This document shows, in pieces, positions 36,520 through 45,333 of a stretch of 64,000 nt of DNA. Every line of letters begins with the position of its first letter. The stretch's first letter is position 1. Made by a program: the position numbers and the translations under genes. This DNA comes from Blattamonas nauphoetae (Eukaryota; Preaxostyla; Oxymonadida): assembly GCA_033064195.1 (NCBI GenBank), contig JARBJD010000009.1, positions 248,001-312,000 on the forward strand. The letters run 5' to 3'. The notes beneath the pieces were generated by a model that saw only the letters and a program-made list of their open reading frames with translations, had not been told where the DNA came from and searched no databases.

Positions 36520-36896
36520 AAATACTGAAAATCTGTTTTTTACCACAAATCACTGAAATCCAACATGATAACCATTTCGAAAAATTCTGAAAAAAATTCT
36601 AAAATCTCGGGGACACTGTCGGTCCTCGATCAAGACAATCCTGATGAAAATCGGTTGAGAATTCGTCGAACTGCATACCGAACTTTGGTCCAAAAAGTGA
36701 CCAAAAAAGTCGATGTTCCGATTTTGCTACCATGAACTGCTTTATCGCTCAAATTGTGTTCAAACACGTTTGATTGTGACGGAAATCATTTTGAAAGGTA
36801 GGATTTTCGATAAAAAGCACTTCTGAGATTTTTGGTTTGATCCGACCCATTGAGGTTTTTTCGCGTTTTTCGAGATTTTTTTAGAAAAGGTATGGA

Positions 36897-37491
36897 CAGG
36901 GGTTAGGCATTGTGCCCACGGTGCTCAGCTTTTTTGTGCTCAGGATGAAACGGCTGTTCAAATTCCTTTTTCTTGCACTCTGAATCTTTTATAGTGTCCA
37001 CATTTCCTGTGTATTTTCGAGCAAAACGGTAAAATCTCATTTCTTGCGAAAATAGATCGCACATTTTTTCAAGTCACATTTTGAACACATTTAGCCCGAA
37101 TTGAATGATAAAGAATTAAAAAAGGAGTCAATTATGTCGAAAATGAACGAGGTGACGCATATTCATGGTGTTTTATGTGATGATTATTAATCTCAGTGAC
37201 ACACATTTTTTTTTCGTGGGGCAGATCCAGCCAAAATCATCCACACCTCTCCTCAGTGACTTTTCATTTCAACAATCAGTATTTAACGATGAAATGAACC
37301 ATTTCACAAGAAGTGGAAAAAAACAAAAAAAATCTTCAAAAGGGGAATTGAACCCCTTTTGCTGGAAAAATCGCTGAAATCAGTCTAAATCGTGGCGCTT
37401 ATTTCGGCGCCGGTGCTCAGCCCCCTGGACAACAAACTGAGCACCGATGTGCTCAGCTTGTCGCCATTGTGCTCAGCTTACCTAATGCCTG
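36897..37491. mobile_element. 595-bp hAT-type MITE in the left terminal repeat
   Basis: It starts CAGGGGTTAGGCATT, ends AATGCCTG and is flanked by the 8-bp duplication GGTATGGA (36889-36896, 37492-37499). The intact empty site is present in the right terminal repeat near 57613. GTGCTCAG is repeated near both ends, like hAT subterminal motifs. No transposase. Confidence 0.85.
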
Positions 37492-38831
37492 GGTATGGAC
37501 GTTCGGGACTATGTCCTTTTGATCACTTTTCGTCGTCTTATGGTGTTTTTGGGTGTGAAAACGCAAGTTGGCGTCTTTTTGTGTCATTCATCTCTGAAAA
37601 CTTTTGACACCTCTACATTCGGACACTTTTTTATGAATTTTCACATTTCACTACTTTCACTTCATTTACTCCGTTATTGCATCATTTTAACGAACATAAG
37701 TCGACGCGAGACGTATAGCGCATTTCCTTAGTTTCATTTTGTTGGTTCTTCGATCACACCTCTGACGACACATTTGCACCAACATTTTGACACTATGGAT
37801 TTTTTAATCTGATTTTCACTGCAAATCCTTCTTTCTCACTGTATGAGTAAGGTGTGCCTGAATTTTGAGGAGATTTTGTCGGATAGTTCTCCCATAAAGT
37901 CACTTTTTCATGTTTTCACTTCACAACTTTTGACCGTTTTTGTCACTTCAAAACCGACTGTAGTCCCTTTCATTTCATCACTTTCTCTCCCCATTTCACC
38001 TCGAATTAGTTCATCATTCCTCTTCATTTTGCTCATATCACTTCCATTTTGTGGGCCGTTCTCACTTCACTAGCACATCATTTTAGTCAACTTTTCATCA
38101 GCTTTTTCACAAAAACAGAGTAAAAGAAAGCGAAACAATCAACAATGAAGTGAGCAAGTATGAAACTGAGAGGGAAATTGACGAACGTGAAAATGACGTG
38201 AAATGTGACACCAATAGTGAAAATGTCGCTTGTGTTCCGGTTTTCTCTCTTAAAAACAACAAAAATGATTCAAAAATGTACGTGATATGATGAAGATTAC
38301 GGAAAAATTCCGAGAACTGAAGTGAGCCGTTGAAAGTGAGATCTCTGCAGAATGTCGGAATCTTCACTTAACGGAAATTAGTGTGTTGTATTGGAGAACA
38401 AGATTAAGAGAAAGAAACATGAATGAAGTGGTTAAAAACAGTAAACAACGAGAAAATGAAGACGGAAGTGAGACCAAAAATGAGATGGTAACGAATGAGA
38501 AACAAGTAACAATTCAACCAAAAACAGCTGAAACAGAGCTGAAATAAGATGAAAGTGAGAGTGAAATGATGAAGAATACATAAATGTGCAAAGATCTGCA
38601 CCCGGTTGTGAATCGCTCAATAACTCTGCAAAAGTCCGAAATCTTCAAAAAACGAAGCATACCACGATGATCCTGAGCACCAGAAGAATCAGAAACGCGA
38701 CAAATCAGAACGAAACAAGCACTCTTGAGAATTGAGTGATCGAACCCATTGATCCTCGATTCCAGTGAAAAATCCAAAACTGAGAAATCAACGAATGAAA
38801 ATTTAATTCTGAATTTTTAAATTTGTATTAA

Positions 38832-38975
38832 ATGAATCCAACTGAAATATACAAGGAAAGACGTCGAGTATGTTCGGAACAAGCATTAATTGAATCAATG
38901 AGAGAAGAGAACTGTTCGCTAGTCTCTGAGTATCTCAGAAATAATGTGCCGGTGACGTATGTTCATGAGGGAATC
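38832..38975 (+). other. Partial copy of the repeat-domain gene beside the left terminal repeat
   Basis: Its first ~47 codons match those of the minus-strand gene at 56274-55885, after which the similarity stops. The terminal repeats may once have extended through this gene. It is a fossil fragment. Confidence 0.6.
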
Positions 38976-39009
38976 AAGAATTTTAATTTCTATGAAAGAG
39001 CAACCAAAA

Positions 39010-39882
39010 ATGAATCGACAAAAATACAATTCACAAATGATAGAGAAAATGATTGATCATAATCTCTCGACGACCAGCGAGAATGCAGCAGTGATAGACA
39101 CACTACAGAAGACAACAGAAGCACATAAGACAGCGATATCTTCAATCCAAAAAGTAGTCAGCACAAATGGATCGATCACGACACCAACAATTGGAGGATT
39201 GATTAATGTGAATGGAGCGAAGTGGAACATATCAGAAGGATCACTTCCGAAGGATCCTGGAACATATCCAGCTTCAACATTTAAGTCTGGCATTTCAATT
39301 TCACAGTCGATTGCAGAAACATCAGGAATTCAGTTCAATGGTGATGGAAGAATTATGTGGTCACCGTGTGACTCACCAGCTTTGTACTACTACGATGAGG
39401 ACACTGGTTCAGGAGTATTTTCAATATCCACAACAGGAAGTTTTTCTCAACTGTCAGACAGAAGAGTGAAAGGAAATATTGAACCATACCCTGATGTTCT
39501 CGAGCAACTGAATAAAGTGGAAATTGTTCGCTACCAATTCAACACGTTCGACTCGAAGATCAACAAAGTCACAAAACAAATAGAAAACGAAACTGATGAA
39601 GAACACTTGAAGAACTGCAAAGAGAAATGTGAATGTCTGAAGAAGGAAAGTGAGAAGAAGCATATTGGTGTGATTGCTCAACAGATCCAAGAGATCTTTC
39701 CTGAAGTCGTGAATGATTCCAATCCAGATTGTCTTCAAGTTGATTATGCAGAACTCTCTTGCTTCTGTACCAAAGCCATTCAGGAACTGAGCAACATTGT
39801 CGGACAACAACAGACACTCTTCAATGAACTTTCACAAAAATATAATTCCCTGATCGAAACAATGACTAATACTCCAACATGA
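39010..39882 (+). CDS. Polinton fibre-like protein with S74 intramolecular chaperone domain
   Basis: It encodes 290 aa. Residues ~1-50 form a helical, possibly trimerising stalk (TSENAAVIDTLQKTTEAHK). About 55-145 is Gly/Ser/Thr-rich beta sequence with GDGRIMWSP and TGSGVFSIS, like a fibre shaft or baseplate-fibre segment. From ~149 the Peptidase_S74 pattern is clear: SDRRVKGNI (Ser and Lys of the self-cleavage dyad), ALDQ-type replaced by EQLNKVEIVRYQF, HIGVIAQQIQEIFPEVV, DYAELSCFCTKAIQEL, then a C-terminal coil. In phage tail spikes and fibres this domain drives trimer folding and then cuts itself off. A receptor-binding or vertex fibre role on the virion is inferred. It lies next to the capsid-like genes but on the opposite strand. 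Confidence 0.85.
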   Translation: MNRQKYNSQMIEKMIDHNLSTTSENAAVIDTLQKTTEAHKTAISSIQKVVSTNGSITTPTIGGLINVNGAKWNISEGSLPKDPGTYPASTFKSGISISQSIAETSGIQFNGDGRIMWSPCDSPALYYYDEDTGSGVFSISTTGSFSQLSDRRVKGNIEPYPDVLEQLNKVEIVRYQFNTFDSKINKVTKQIENETDEEHLKNCKEKCECLKKESEKKHIGVIAQQIQEIFPEVVNDSNPDCLQVDYAELSCFCTKAIQELSNIVGQQQTLFNELSQKYNSLIETMTNTPT

Positions 39883-40005
39883 GATCAACCAGAAATTCAT
39901 AATACTCTTTGGTTTTTTTTCCATTGATTGTCTCCGTTGTTTCCATCTCAATTGATTCACCAGAACTGTCTTTGAACCAGATCTTCACAATTGATTGTCG
40001 AGTGC

Positions 40006-40275
40006 TTAATTCCCACTTCTTTCGCTTCGCAATCTGTTCATTACAGAAAGCAACAAATGAGTCATTGAATGCATCAGTCTGGATCCAATCACCATGGATT
40101 GTATGTGCTGAGGAATGTCTTTTGAGATGACAGTTGAGTTACCATTAATTTCTTCCTTCACATGAATAAGTTTGCAGTCGAGAAAGTGAACATATTTTTG
40201 GTTTCTGGAATTGGTAAAATCAGGAGGCAATTGAGCAGTGTGAGAATTCTGAATTGAGAAATAGCGCTTCACCAT
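40006..40275 (-). CDS. Small Polinton protein, unknown (fossil, possibly broken)
   Basis: It is 89 aa without a recognised family. The start is preceded by the element's A/T-rich promoter-like motif, so it is probably a real gene. Coding character continues beyond the frame's end, so this copy may be broken. It lies between the fibre-like gene and the first capsid-like gene, so a minor structural role is possible. Confidence 0.4.
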   Translation of the reverse strand: MVKRYFSIQNSHTAQLPPDFTNSRNQKYVHFLDCKLIHVKEEINGNSTVISKDIPQHIQSMVIGSRLMHSMTHLLLSVMNRLRSERSGN

Positions 40276-40315
40276 TTCTGTTTTCTACAAAAATAAAATA
40301 TCATATTTGTTCTGT

Positions 40316-42004
40316 TCAATAACCTCTCTTCACTTCTTCATACGCTTCTTGGAGTCGACGATCAATGACATATCGCACTCGTGGTTGTCCATTTTCAATC
40401 CAGAAGAACCAGTATGTTGCTTGATGTAGTGCTAGAATTGGAGGAGGAGGTCCATCTTTGGTTGATGTGAAATATGGATCAAGTTCTCCCTGATTGATTG
40501 GTGTTCCTCTGTAGACGATATTCACTGATTCTGCTGTTGAGATACCTTCTTCACCACCAGCGATTTCACTTCGATCTGTTGGAACCATGAATGTGAAACA
40601 TGTTGCATCTGCTACTGGTTTTGTTCTCTTATATTCCTTTGCTTTATAGTCAAACATTCGAGTTGAACAAATTGAATTTTCAAACTCTTCTGTTGCGGAA
40701 CAACCAATGAAATCACCATTCACCATCATCATTTGATAGAACTCTGGTGAGATTGTTGACATTGGGAAATTGGGAAAGTTGGATCCAAGCATTTCGAAAT
40801 GACCAACACAGTGAGGATTTCTGAAGACTGTACATTCGTTAGGTCTTTCAGGGAACAAGCACATTAGATTCATCAGATTGTTGAGTTTGATACTGATGTT
40901 TGATCTCACTCCCATTGCATTTGCTTTTGATTGAAATGATTGTGTGTCAATTCTTTCTGCTTTCATGACATACAGAGTCTTCGAATATGTGTTGAAGAGG
41001 GATTGTTTTGTTGCATCAGTGATTTGATATCCATAGCAAATTGTTGAGACTTTGTCCACCGAAGAGGATTGAACAGTGCAAGTGAAACTTATAGCTCCAA
41101 CCTCAGCGACTGTACTGGCAGGTGGAGCATAGCTCCTTTTACTGCTAGCTTTCAGTACTGGATTTCCTATCTGTGTAAATTCCTGTGTTCCTGGAGAAAA
41201 GTCCCCATCAGACATCAAGAGCATGTTGGTTTGATCCGACATACTTGTCAAGTCTTTATCTGGAAACAATTCACGGCAACCTTGTGAAGATTTTCGAATG
41301 ACAGTTGAATGTTGAATTGGACAGTACACTAGTGAATCAGTTGTCAAGTGAAATCTTAAACGTAAATTACCAAAGATTGAATTGGGATATTGATCAAATG
41401 TACTCAATGGAAGTAAATTCACAAATGGAATAACCAACGGAATTGTCTTTGTGAGTTTATTTGTGGATTTATTGACGTTAACATAGTAGAATCCGCACAC
41501 ACTCTGATCCATTCTCTGAACATTTTCCCAAAGACTGTAGCAGTGCTTCATATTGTTTTTCTCTTCATGTGACTTGAATGTGTGATACAGAAATGATTCG
41601 TGAACATGATTATTCTGAAGTGAATTGTCAATAATGTTTCCATGACTGTCAACGAGTCTCATATCTCGAATTGCATCTGAGGATGATTTGTATCCGACGA
41701 AGATTCCTGATAGTCCGACGTACTCTCCTGTTTCACAACTCGTATATGAATATGGAACAGTAATCGTGAGATCAATTCGCAAATGACTCTTCATAAATTC
41801 AGTATCATCATGTCCGTCATAGCACAAAGGAACTTCAATCTCATCTCCGATTCTGCAAGGCATAGGAGGATTTGTTGGATGCACTTCTTGGATGGAGTAG
41901 ATGTGCGGCTCTGAATCCCATTGTTTAGGCAGATATGATTGCACTTCAATTTGTTCAATTAGTGTCGATGTTGGTTTGGATTGATTTGATCTGATACTTC
42001 TCAT
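40316..42004 (-). CDS. Polinton capsid-like protein A
   Basis: It encodes 562 aa, beta-rich throughout, the size of a double jelly-roll major capsid protein. It shares an ordered set of segments with capsid-like protein B: a FVGYKSS-type strand, an ES-x-x-Y-H helix, S-x-W-x-N with D-x-SV-x-G-x-Y, a V-I-P-F-x-N-L-L strand, YP-x-x-x-FG-x-L-x-L, and a VYCP turn. The shared pattern shows that the two are paralogues. One is probably the major capsid protein, and A may be a second capsomer or a specialised copy. No sequence test here separates them. The start follows the TTTTTATTTT/TAAATG motif, and the next gene upstream ends 85 bp away. Confidence 0.7.
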   Translation of the reverse strand: MRSIRSNQSKPTSTLIEQIEVQSYLPKQWDSEPHIYSIQEVHPTNPPMPCRIGDEIEVPLCYDGHDDTEFMKSHLRIDLTITVPYSYTSCETGEYVGLSGIFVGYKSSSDAIRDMRLVDSHGNIIDNSLQNNHVHESFLYHTFKSHEEKNNMKHCYSLWENVQRMDQSVCGFYYVNVNKSTNKLTKTIPLVIPFVNLLPLSTFDQYPNSIFGNLRLRFHLTTDSLVYCPIQHSTVIRKSSQGCRELFPDKDLTSMSDQTNMLLMSDGDFSPGTQEFTQIGNPVLKASSKRSYAPPASTVAEVGAISFTCTVQSSSVDKVSTICYGYQITDATKQSLFNTYSKTLYVMKAERIDTQSFQSKANAMGVRSNISIKLNNLMNLMCLFPERPNECTVFRNPHCVGHFEMLGSNFPNFPMSTISPEFYQMMMVNGDFIGCSATEEFENSICSTRMFDYKAKEYKRTKPVADATCFTFMVPTDRSEIAGGEEGISTAESVNIVYRGTPINQGELDPYFTSTKDGPPPPILALHQATYWFFWIENGQPRVRYVIDRRLQEAYEEVKRGY

Positions 42005-42024
42005 TTATAGAAAAATAAAAAATA
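42005..42024 (-). promoter_or_regulatory. Polinton promoter-like motif (representative copy)
   Basis: Reading toward the gene: a T-run with one A (TTTTTTATTTTT), a gap of a few bases, then TAAATG containing the start codon. The same arrangement precedes the starts at 43951, 44324, 44670, 51425, 55840, 56274 (minus strand) and 38832 and 35926 (plus strand). Copies with a longer gap occur at 40275, 45293 and 46296, and another ahead of the small gene at 49219. The ATPase at 46358 has a weaker version. The TAAATG part resembles the poxvirus late initiator. Confidence 0.7.
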
Positions 42025-42052
42025 CAATATCAAGAATTTCTTTTACTGTTTT

Positions 42053-42076
42053 GTCTCGCCAGAGGCTTCGAACCCT
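42053..42076 (+). repeat. 24-bp inverted repeat flanking capsid-like gene B, left
   Basis: It starts GTCTCGCC and ends TTCGAACCCT. It matches the reverse complement of 44005-44028 with one mismatch, so the pair exactly brackets the gene for capsid-like protein B. Each copy centres on the palindrome TTCGAA. Confidence 0.85.
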
Positions 42077-42088
42077 CGATGAGAGTCT

Positions 42089-43951
42089 CTACATGATTCC
42101 CAAATCTTTGTGTAATGCTTTCAGTGTGTGATTAGGATAGTATTCGACTCTTGGTTCATCATTACTAAATCGTAACACCCACCACGTTGTGGCAGTAGTA
42201 GCTAATATTGGTGCTGGAGGATGAGTAAATGTTATCATATCACCACCACTTTGACTAGGATCGTAAACATTGTAGTATGTGTCAAGATTCCCTTGATAGA
42301 TTGGTTGAGATCTCAATGTGACAGCAGTATTCACACCTCTGGAACTGATCGAATCATTACAGTTCGTTGGACATCCACTTCTCTGTGTTGAGAAGCACAA
42401 AAGGAAGTCAGTGTTGTCATCAATCGGTCGAACTCTTGTCATTGTTTCACGAGGATATGTTCCATCACCTTCGAGTTTCTCTTCAACGAGAGAATCTGTC
42501 AGTGATCGCTCCAAATCATCTGGAACAGTGAGGTATGAATCAAGGTTGAGAGTCGACAATGCAAATTGATAGAAGCGAGCTCCAATAGTTGTAGTCGGTT
42601 GTTCTGGATAATACCTGTTTTGTAAAGTCACTTGGATGTTCTTCTGCATTGGGTTGTGGAAACAAGTGACTTCATTGTCGTTGTGACGGAAGAGAAGCAT
42701 GCTATCCTTCGCATTCACCACTACCATTTGCTGAGTACAATCAATTCCTGTTGCCGTTGGTGTCTTCTGAAATGGATAGAATGAGATCTTCTCTGCTGGA
42801 ATTGTTCCTGGTCGATTCTGATACATCTGCTTCAGATTCTCTTTCGCAATGTCTTTAATATTGTATCCAGAACTCATGCAATACACATCATCAATTTGAT
42901 AATCAAGAATGTTCAATGATATATATTGATCCACGTATGCAGGTTCATTTGTCAGAGCATTGGATGCATTGAGATAAGTGTCTTTGGTAACTGTTGGTTG
43001 GAGAAATGATTGACCAATTTGAACGAAATTCTTGGTATATGAGGTTGCAAGATTATTCAGAAAAAAGGGACGATGTTGAATACAAGATTGAATTGCTGTT
43101 TTTATATATGGTGCTGTTGCTGTTCCAGTACCGAATGATGATAGTGTATTTTTCAATGTCTGTTCAGGATTCACAGGGCAGCAGACAAAAGCATCCTCAT
43201 TGATGTACACACTTAATTTCAAATCACCGAATAGACATCGTGGATAGTCAGTCATCCCAGAGAATATCAGAAGATCTTCAAGATTAATCGACACACGAAT
43301 TGGCACATCAATAGTGTCACATAAATTACCAGTTTCTTTTGTTCCTGTGAAGTCTGATAATGGAATATAAACACCAGCAACAGATTCATCATGATTCCAA
43401 GCATTTTGCCATGGCGTATGTGAGTGTTTTCGATTCTCCAATTGACTCTTTGGTTTGATCATGTTGTAGATGTGAGATTCCATGGATACATCATTTGTTG
43501 TTGTGCTAATGATTCTCTGATTGTTGTGAAGAACAGTAAGACTACGAAAGATGGATGCTGAATGCTTGAGTCCAACAAAGATGAAGATTCTCTCATTCAT
43601 CCATGATCCAAGTTTACCAGAAGTTGTCTGCCAATTATTGAGTTTCAATGTTGCAGTCATTGTGAACGTAATGAAGGAATCATCGATTTGACAAATGTCT
43701 TGATTCCCGGTCAGTGGAATGATTATTTCCTGTCCCTTGTAGAAGCGTGAATTCTCTGATGGTTTCAATTCTTGAATGGAAGTACTGTGGGCTCCATCAT
43801 TCATTAGGTAATTGATGTGATGTTCAGACATGAGTTGCTGTTGTATTTGGCCTATATCATCTCGTGTGTATTCTATCCTTCCAGTGGTATTTCCAGTCAA
43901 TGATGTAGCTCCTGTTCTTTTGTTTGTCAGATGTGTTATATGCGAGTTCAT
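42089..43951 (-). CDS. Polinton capsid-like protein B (probable major capsid protein)
   Basis: It encodes 620 aa. The length and beta-rich composition fit a double jelly-roll major capsid protein of the Polinton/adintovirus type. Early strands include FITFTMTATL and IFIFVGLKHS. The segments shared with protein A are present (ESHIYN, WQNAWNHDESVAG, YPRCLFGDLKLSV, FVCCPVN). A longer C-terminal part ends in a PAPILATTATTWWVLRF strand comparable to ILALHQATYWFFWI in A. It is the longer of the two and lies next to the small core-type genes, so I take it as the main capsid protein. It is promoted by its own A/T-rich motif. Confidence 0.72.
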   Translation of the reverse strand: MNSHITHLTNKRTGATSLTGNTTGRIEYTRDDIGQIQQQLMSEHHINYLMNDGAHSTSIQELKPSENSRFYKGQEIIIPLTGNQDICQIDDSFITFTMTATLKLNNWQTTSGKLGSWMNERIFIFVGLKHSASIFRSLTVLHNNQRIISTTTNDVSMESHIYNMIKPKSQLENRKHSHTPWQNAWNHDESVAGVYIPLSDFTGTKETGNLCDTIDVPIRVSINLEDLLIFSGMTDYPRCLFGDLKLSVYINEDAFVCCPVNPEQTLKNTLSSFGTGTATAPYIKTAIQSCIQHRPFFLNNLATSYTKNFVQIGQSFLQPTVTKDTYLNASNALTNEPAYVDQYISLNILDYQIDDVYCMSSGYNIKDIAKENLKQMYQNRPGTIPAEKISFYPFQKTPTATGIDCTQQMVVVNAKDSMLLFRHNDNEVTCFHNPMQKNIQVTLQNRYYPEQPTTTIGARFYQFALSTLNLDSYLTVPDDLERSLTDSLVEEKLEGDGTYPRETMTRVRPIDDNTDFLLCFSTQRSGCPTNCNDSISSRGVNTAVTLRSQPIYQGNLDTYYNVYDPSQSGGDMITFTHPPAPILATTATTWWVLRFSNDEPRVEYYPNHTLKALHKDLGIM

Positions 43952-44004
43952 TTTATCAAAAATAAAAAAACATAATTGTTACTTTCATTTACTCTTTTCC
44001 CAAA

Positions 44005-44028
44005 AGGGTTCGAAGCCTCTAGCGAGAC
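44005..44028 (-). repeat. 24-bp inverted repeat flanking capsid-like gene B, right
   Basis: Partner of 42053-42076. It overlaps the stop codon of the next gene (44019-44021). Confidence 0.85.
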
Positions 44029-44324
44029 TTTTTCTTTTTTGGTTTCTTCGCTTTCGGCTTCAGCTTTTCTTCTAGTCTCAGTATTTCACCTCTGAGCTTG
44101 TTCACAACTGCAGTGTTTCCTTCATTCATTGCATGCTCATATTGTGCCATCTTTTCTGCGTGGATTTGCTGATCCGATTTCACATCTGGTATCATTTCAA
44201 TTCCTGTCTGCGCTACCTTCGAAATCAGTGGTCCAACAAAGGGAATTAGGTTCAGAAATGGAGCTCCAACTCTGAGTATGTTTTTGCCAACTGCTGCTAA
44301 TTTGGATAGCCAACCTGGTGCCAT
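44019..44324 (-). CDS. Small Polinton protein with hydrophobic N-terminus and Lys-rich tail
   Basis: It encodes 101 aa. It begins MAPGWLSKL, which it shares as MAPG-x-x-x-KL with the adjacent gene, then an amphipathic/hydrophobic stretch (VGAPFLNLIPFVGPLI), a charged helix, and a C-terminal run of Lys with AKKPKKKK. The layout is reminiscent of small adenovirus-type core or membrane-active proteins (pVI/pX-like), as reported in other Polintons and adintoviruses. The analogy rests on layout only. Confidence 0.55.
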   Translation of the reverse strand: MAPGWLSKLAAVGKNILRVGAPFLNLIPFVGPLISKVAQTGIEMIPDVKSDQQIHAEKMAQYEHAMNEGNTAVVNKLRGEILRLEEKLKPKAKKPKKKKSR

Positions 44325-44361
44325 TTATGTAAAATAAAAAGATTCGAATACTAGTGAATTA

Positions 44362-44670
44362 TTATCCTTTGAATTGGATTTTAGAGTTTGACGAGAGTGG
44401 CAAATCGTCATTTGAGTATCGTCCATTTCGTGGAGGTTCATACTCGATCATCTGTGGTTTTTGTTGACGATTGATCGCCTTATTTTGTTGATAAACGTCC
44501 ATCATTCCTCCTAATCCATTGAGTATTCCTCCAGCTGTTTGTCCAAATTTACTGTTCGTTTGAGAGAGCAATCCACCACCGACTTGAAGGAATGTTGGAG
44601 CTAGAGGTTTGATGAATTGAAAGAATTGTTTGCCGATATTTTTGAGTTTGTTGAAACTTCCTGGTGCCAT
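44362..44670 (-). CDS. Small Polinton protein, MAPG family
   Basis: It encodes 102 aa. MAPGSFNKL opens a hydrophobic first half (FFQFIKPLAPTFLQVGGG) followed by Gly-rich and Gln/Asn-rich parts. Its N-terminus and position make it a probable paralogue of the gene at 44324-44019. An internal virion or membrane-active role is inferred. Confidence 0.5.
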   Translation of the reverse strand: MAPGSFNKLKNIGKQFFQFIKPLAPTFLQVGGGLLSQTNSKFGQTAGGILNGLGGMMDVYQQNKAINRQQKPQMIEYEPPRNGRYSNDDLPLSSNSKIQFKG

Positions 44671-44705
44671 TTATGTAAAAATAAAAAATTCAATTCATTG
44701 TTATT

Positions 44706-45293
44706 TTATCTCGGTATTGCCTTCGTTAGCGAAATTCCATAATTCAGTATAGTGTTGAATGCTTCATTGAAGGCAATGCTCATATCTTTTCCACCAACAA
44801 GGATCTTGAATATTGTTCGAAAGATTGGGAGTTTATTCAGACATAAGCACTTATCAGACAGGTCATCCAATTCGATCACCACATCGTTGATTCCAGTGAG
44901 TGTCGCAATCAGTGCACATAAATCACTTTGGTTTGTGATCAGTTTCTTCGAAGGTTCAATGAGCTTATTCAGTAGTTTCTTTTCACAAGCGAAAGCATTC
45001 TTGTAGACGAGCAGTAGTTGATCTTTGAATGCTGAAATGTTGGATGTATATTCTCGAAGCGGAATGGAACGGCTATGAATTGGAGCTGATGGATATGTCT
45101 CTAGTGGTGGATCGTAAGCACCTGGAACATTCTCTAATTCAACATTCGCGCATTGTTCATTACGATCCTCGAGTTTCGATCTTCCAGAATTCGAGCCTTT
45201 GTTATCGATGATGACATTGTTGGTGATTGATGTTGGTACTGATGAAGAACTTGTGTGTTTTGTAAATTGACAACTTAGAATTGGTTGCATCAC
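44706..45293 (-). CDS. Polinton protein of unknown function
   Basis: It encodes 195 aa. The N-terminal ~70 residues are polar and probably disordered. The C-terminal ~110 are alpha-helical, with a KNAFACEKKLLNKLIE helix and CLCLNKLPIFRTIFKILVGG. No family is recognised. It is promoted like its neighbours in the minus-strand structural block, so a structural or assembly role is likely. Confidence 0.55.
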   Translation of the reverse strand: MMQPILSCQFTKHTSSSSVPTSITNNVIIDNKGSNSGRSKLEDRNEQCANVELENVPGAYDPPLETYPSAPIHSRSIPLREYTSNISAFKDQLLLVYKNAFACEKKLLNKLIEPSKKLITNQSDLCALIATLTGINDVVIELDDLSDKCLCLNKLPIFRTIFKILVGGKDMSIAFNEAFNTILNYGISLTKAIPR

Positions 45294-45333
45294 TTTCTAT
45301 AAAAATAAAAAATATATATTAATGTTTTTAAAT

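Larger units (their letters stand above)
35666..38791 (+). repeat. Polinton left terminal inverted repeat
   Basis: It is nearly identical to the reverse complement of 56316-58835 over about 2.52 kb once the 595-bp MITE and its duplicated site are set aside. Weaker similarity continues to about 38972. It holds one gene (35926-36519). The rest, 36520-38790, is non-coding apart from the MITE. Confidence 0.9.

Noticed and set aside
37320-37380. Short hairpin GGGGAATTGAACCCC as a terminator or tRNA piece
   Set aside because: It lies inside the hAT-type MITE and has no partner structure; probably part of that element's internal repeats.
42053-42090. tRNA-like T-arm (GGTTCGAAGCC)
   Set aside because: No D-arm, anticodon arm or acceptor stem can be paired around it, and the same motif recurs as an inverted repeat bracketing a gene.
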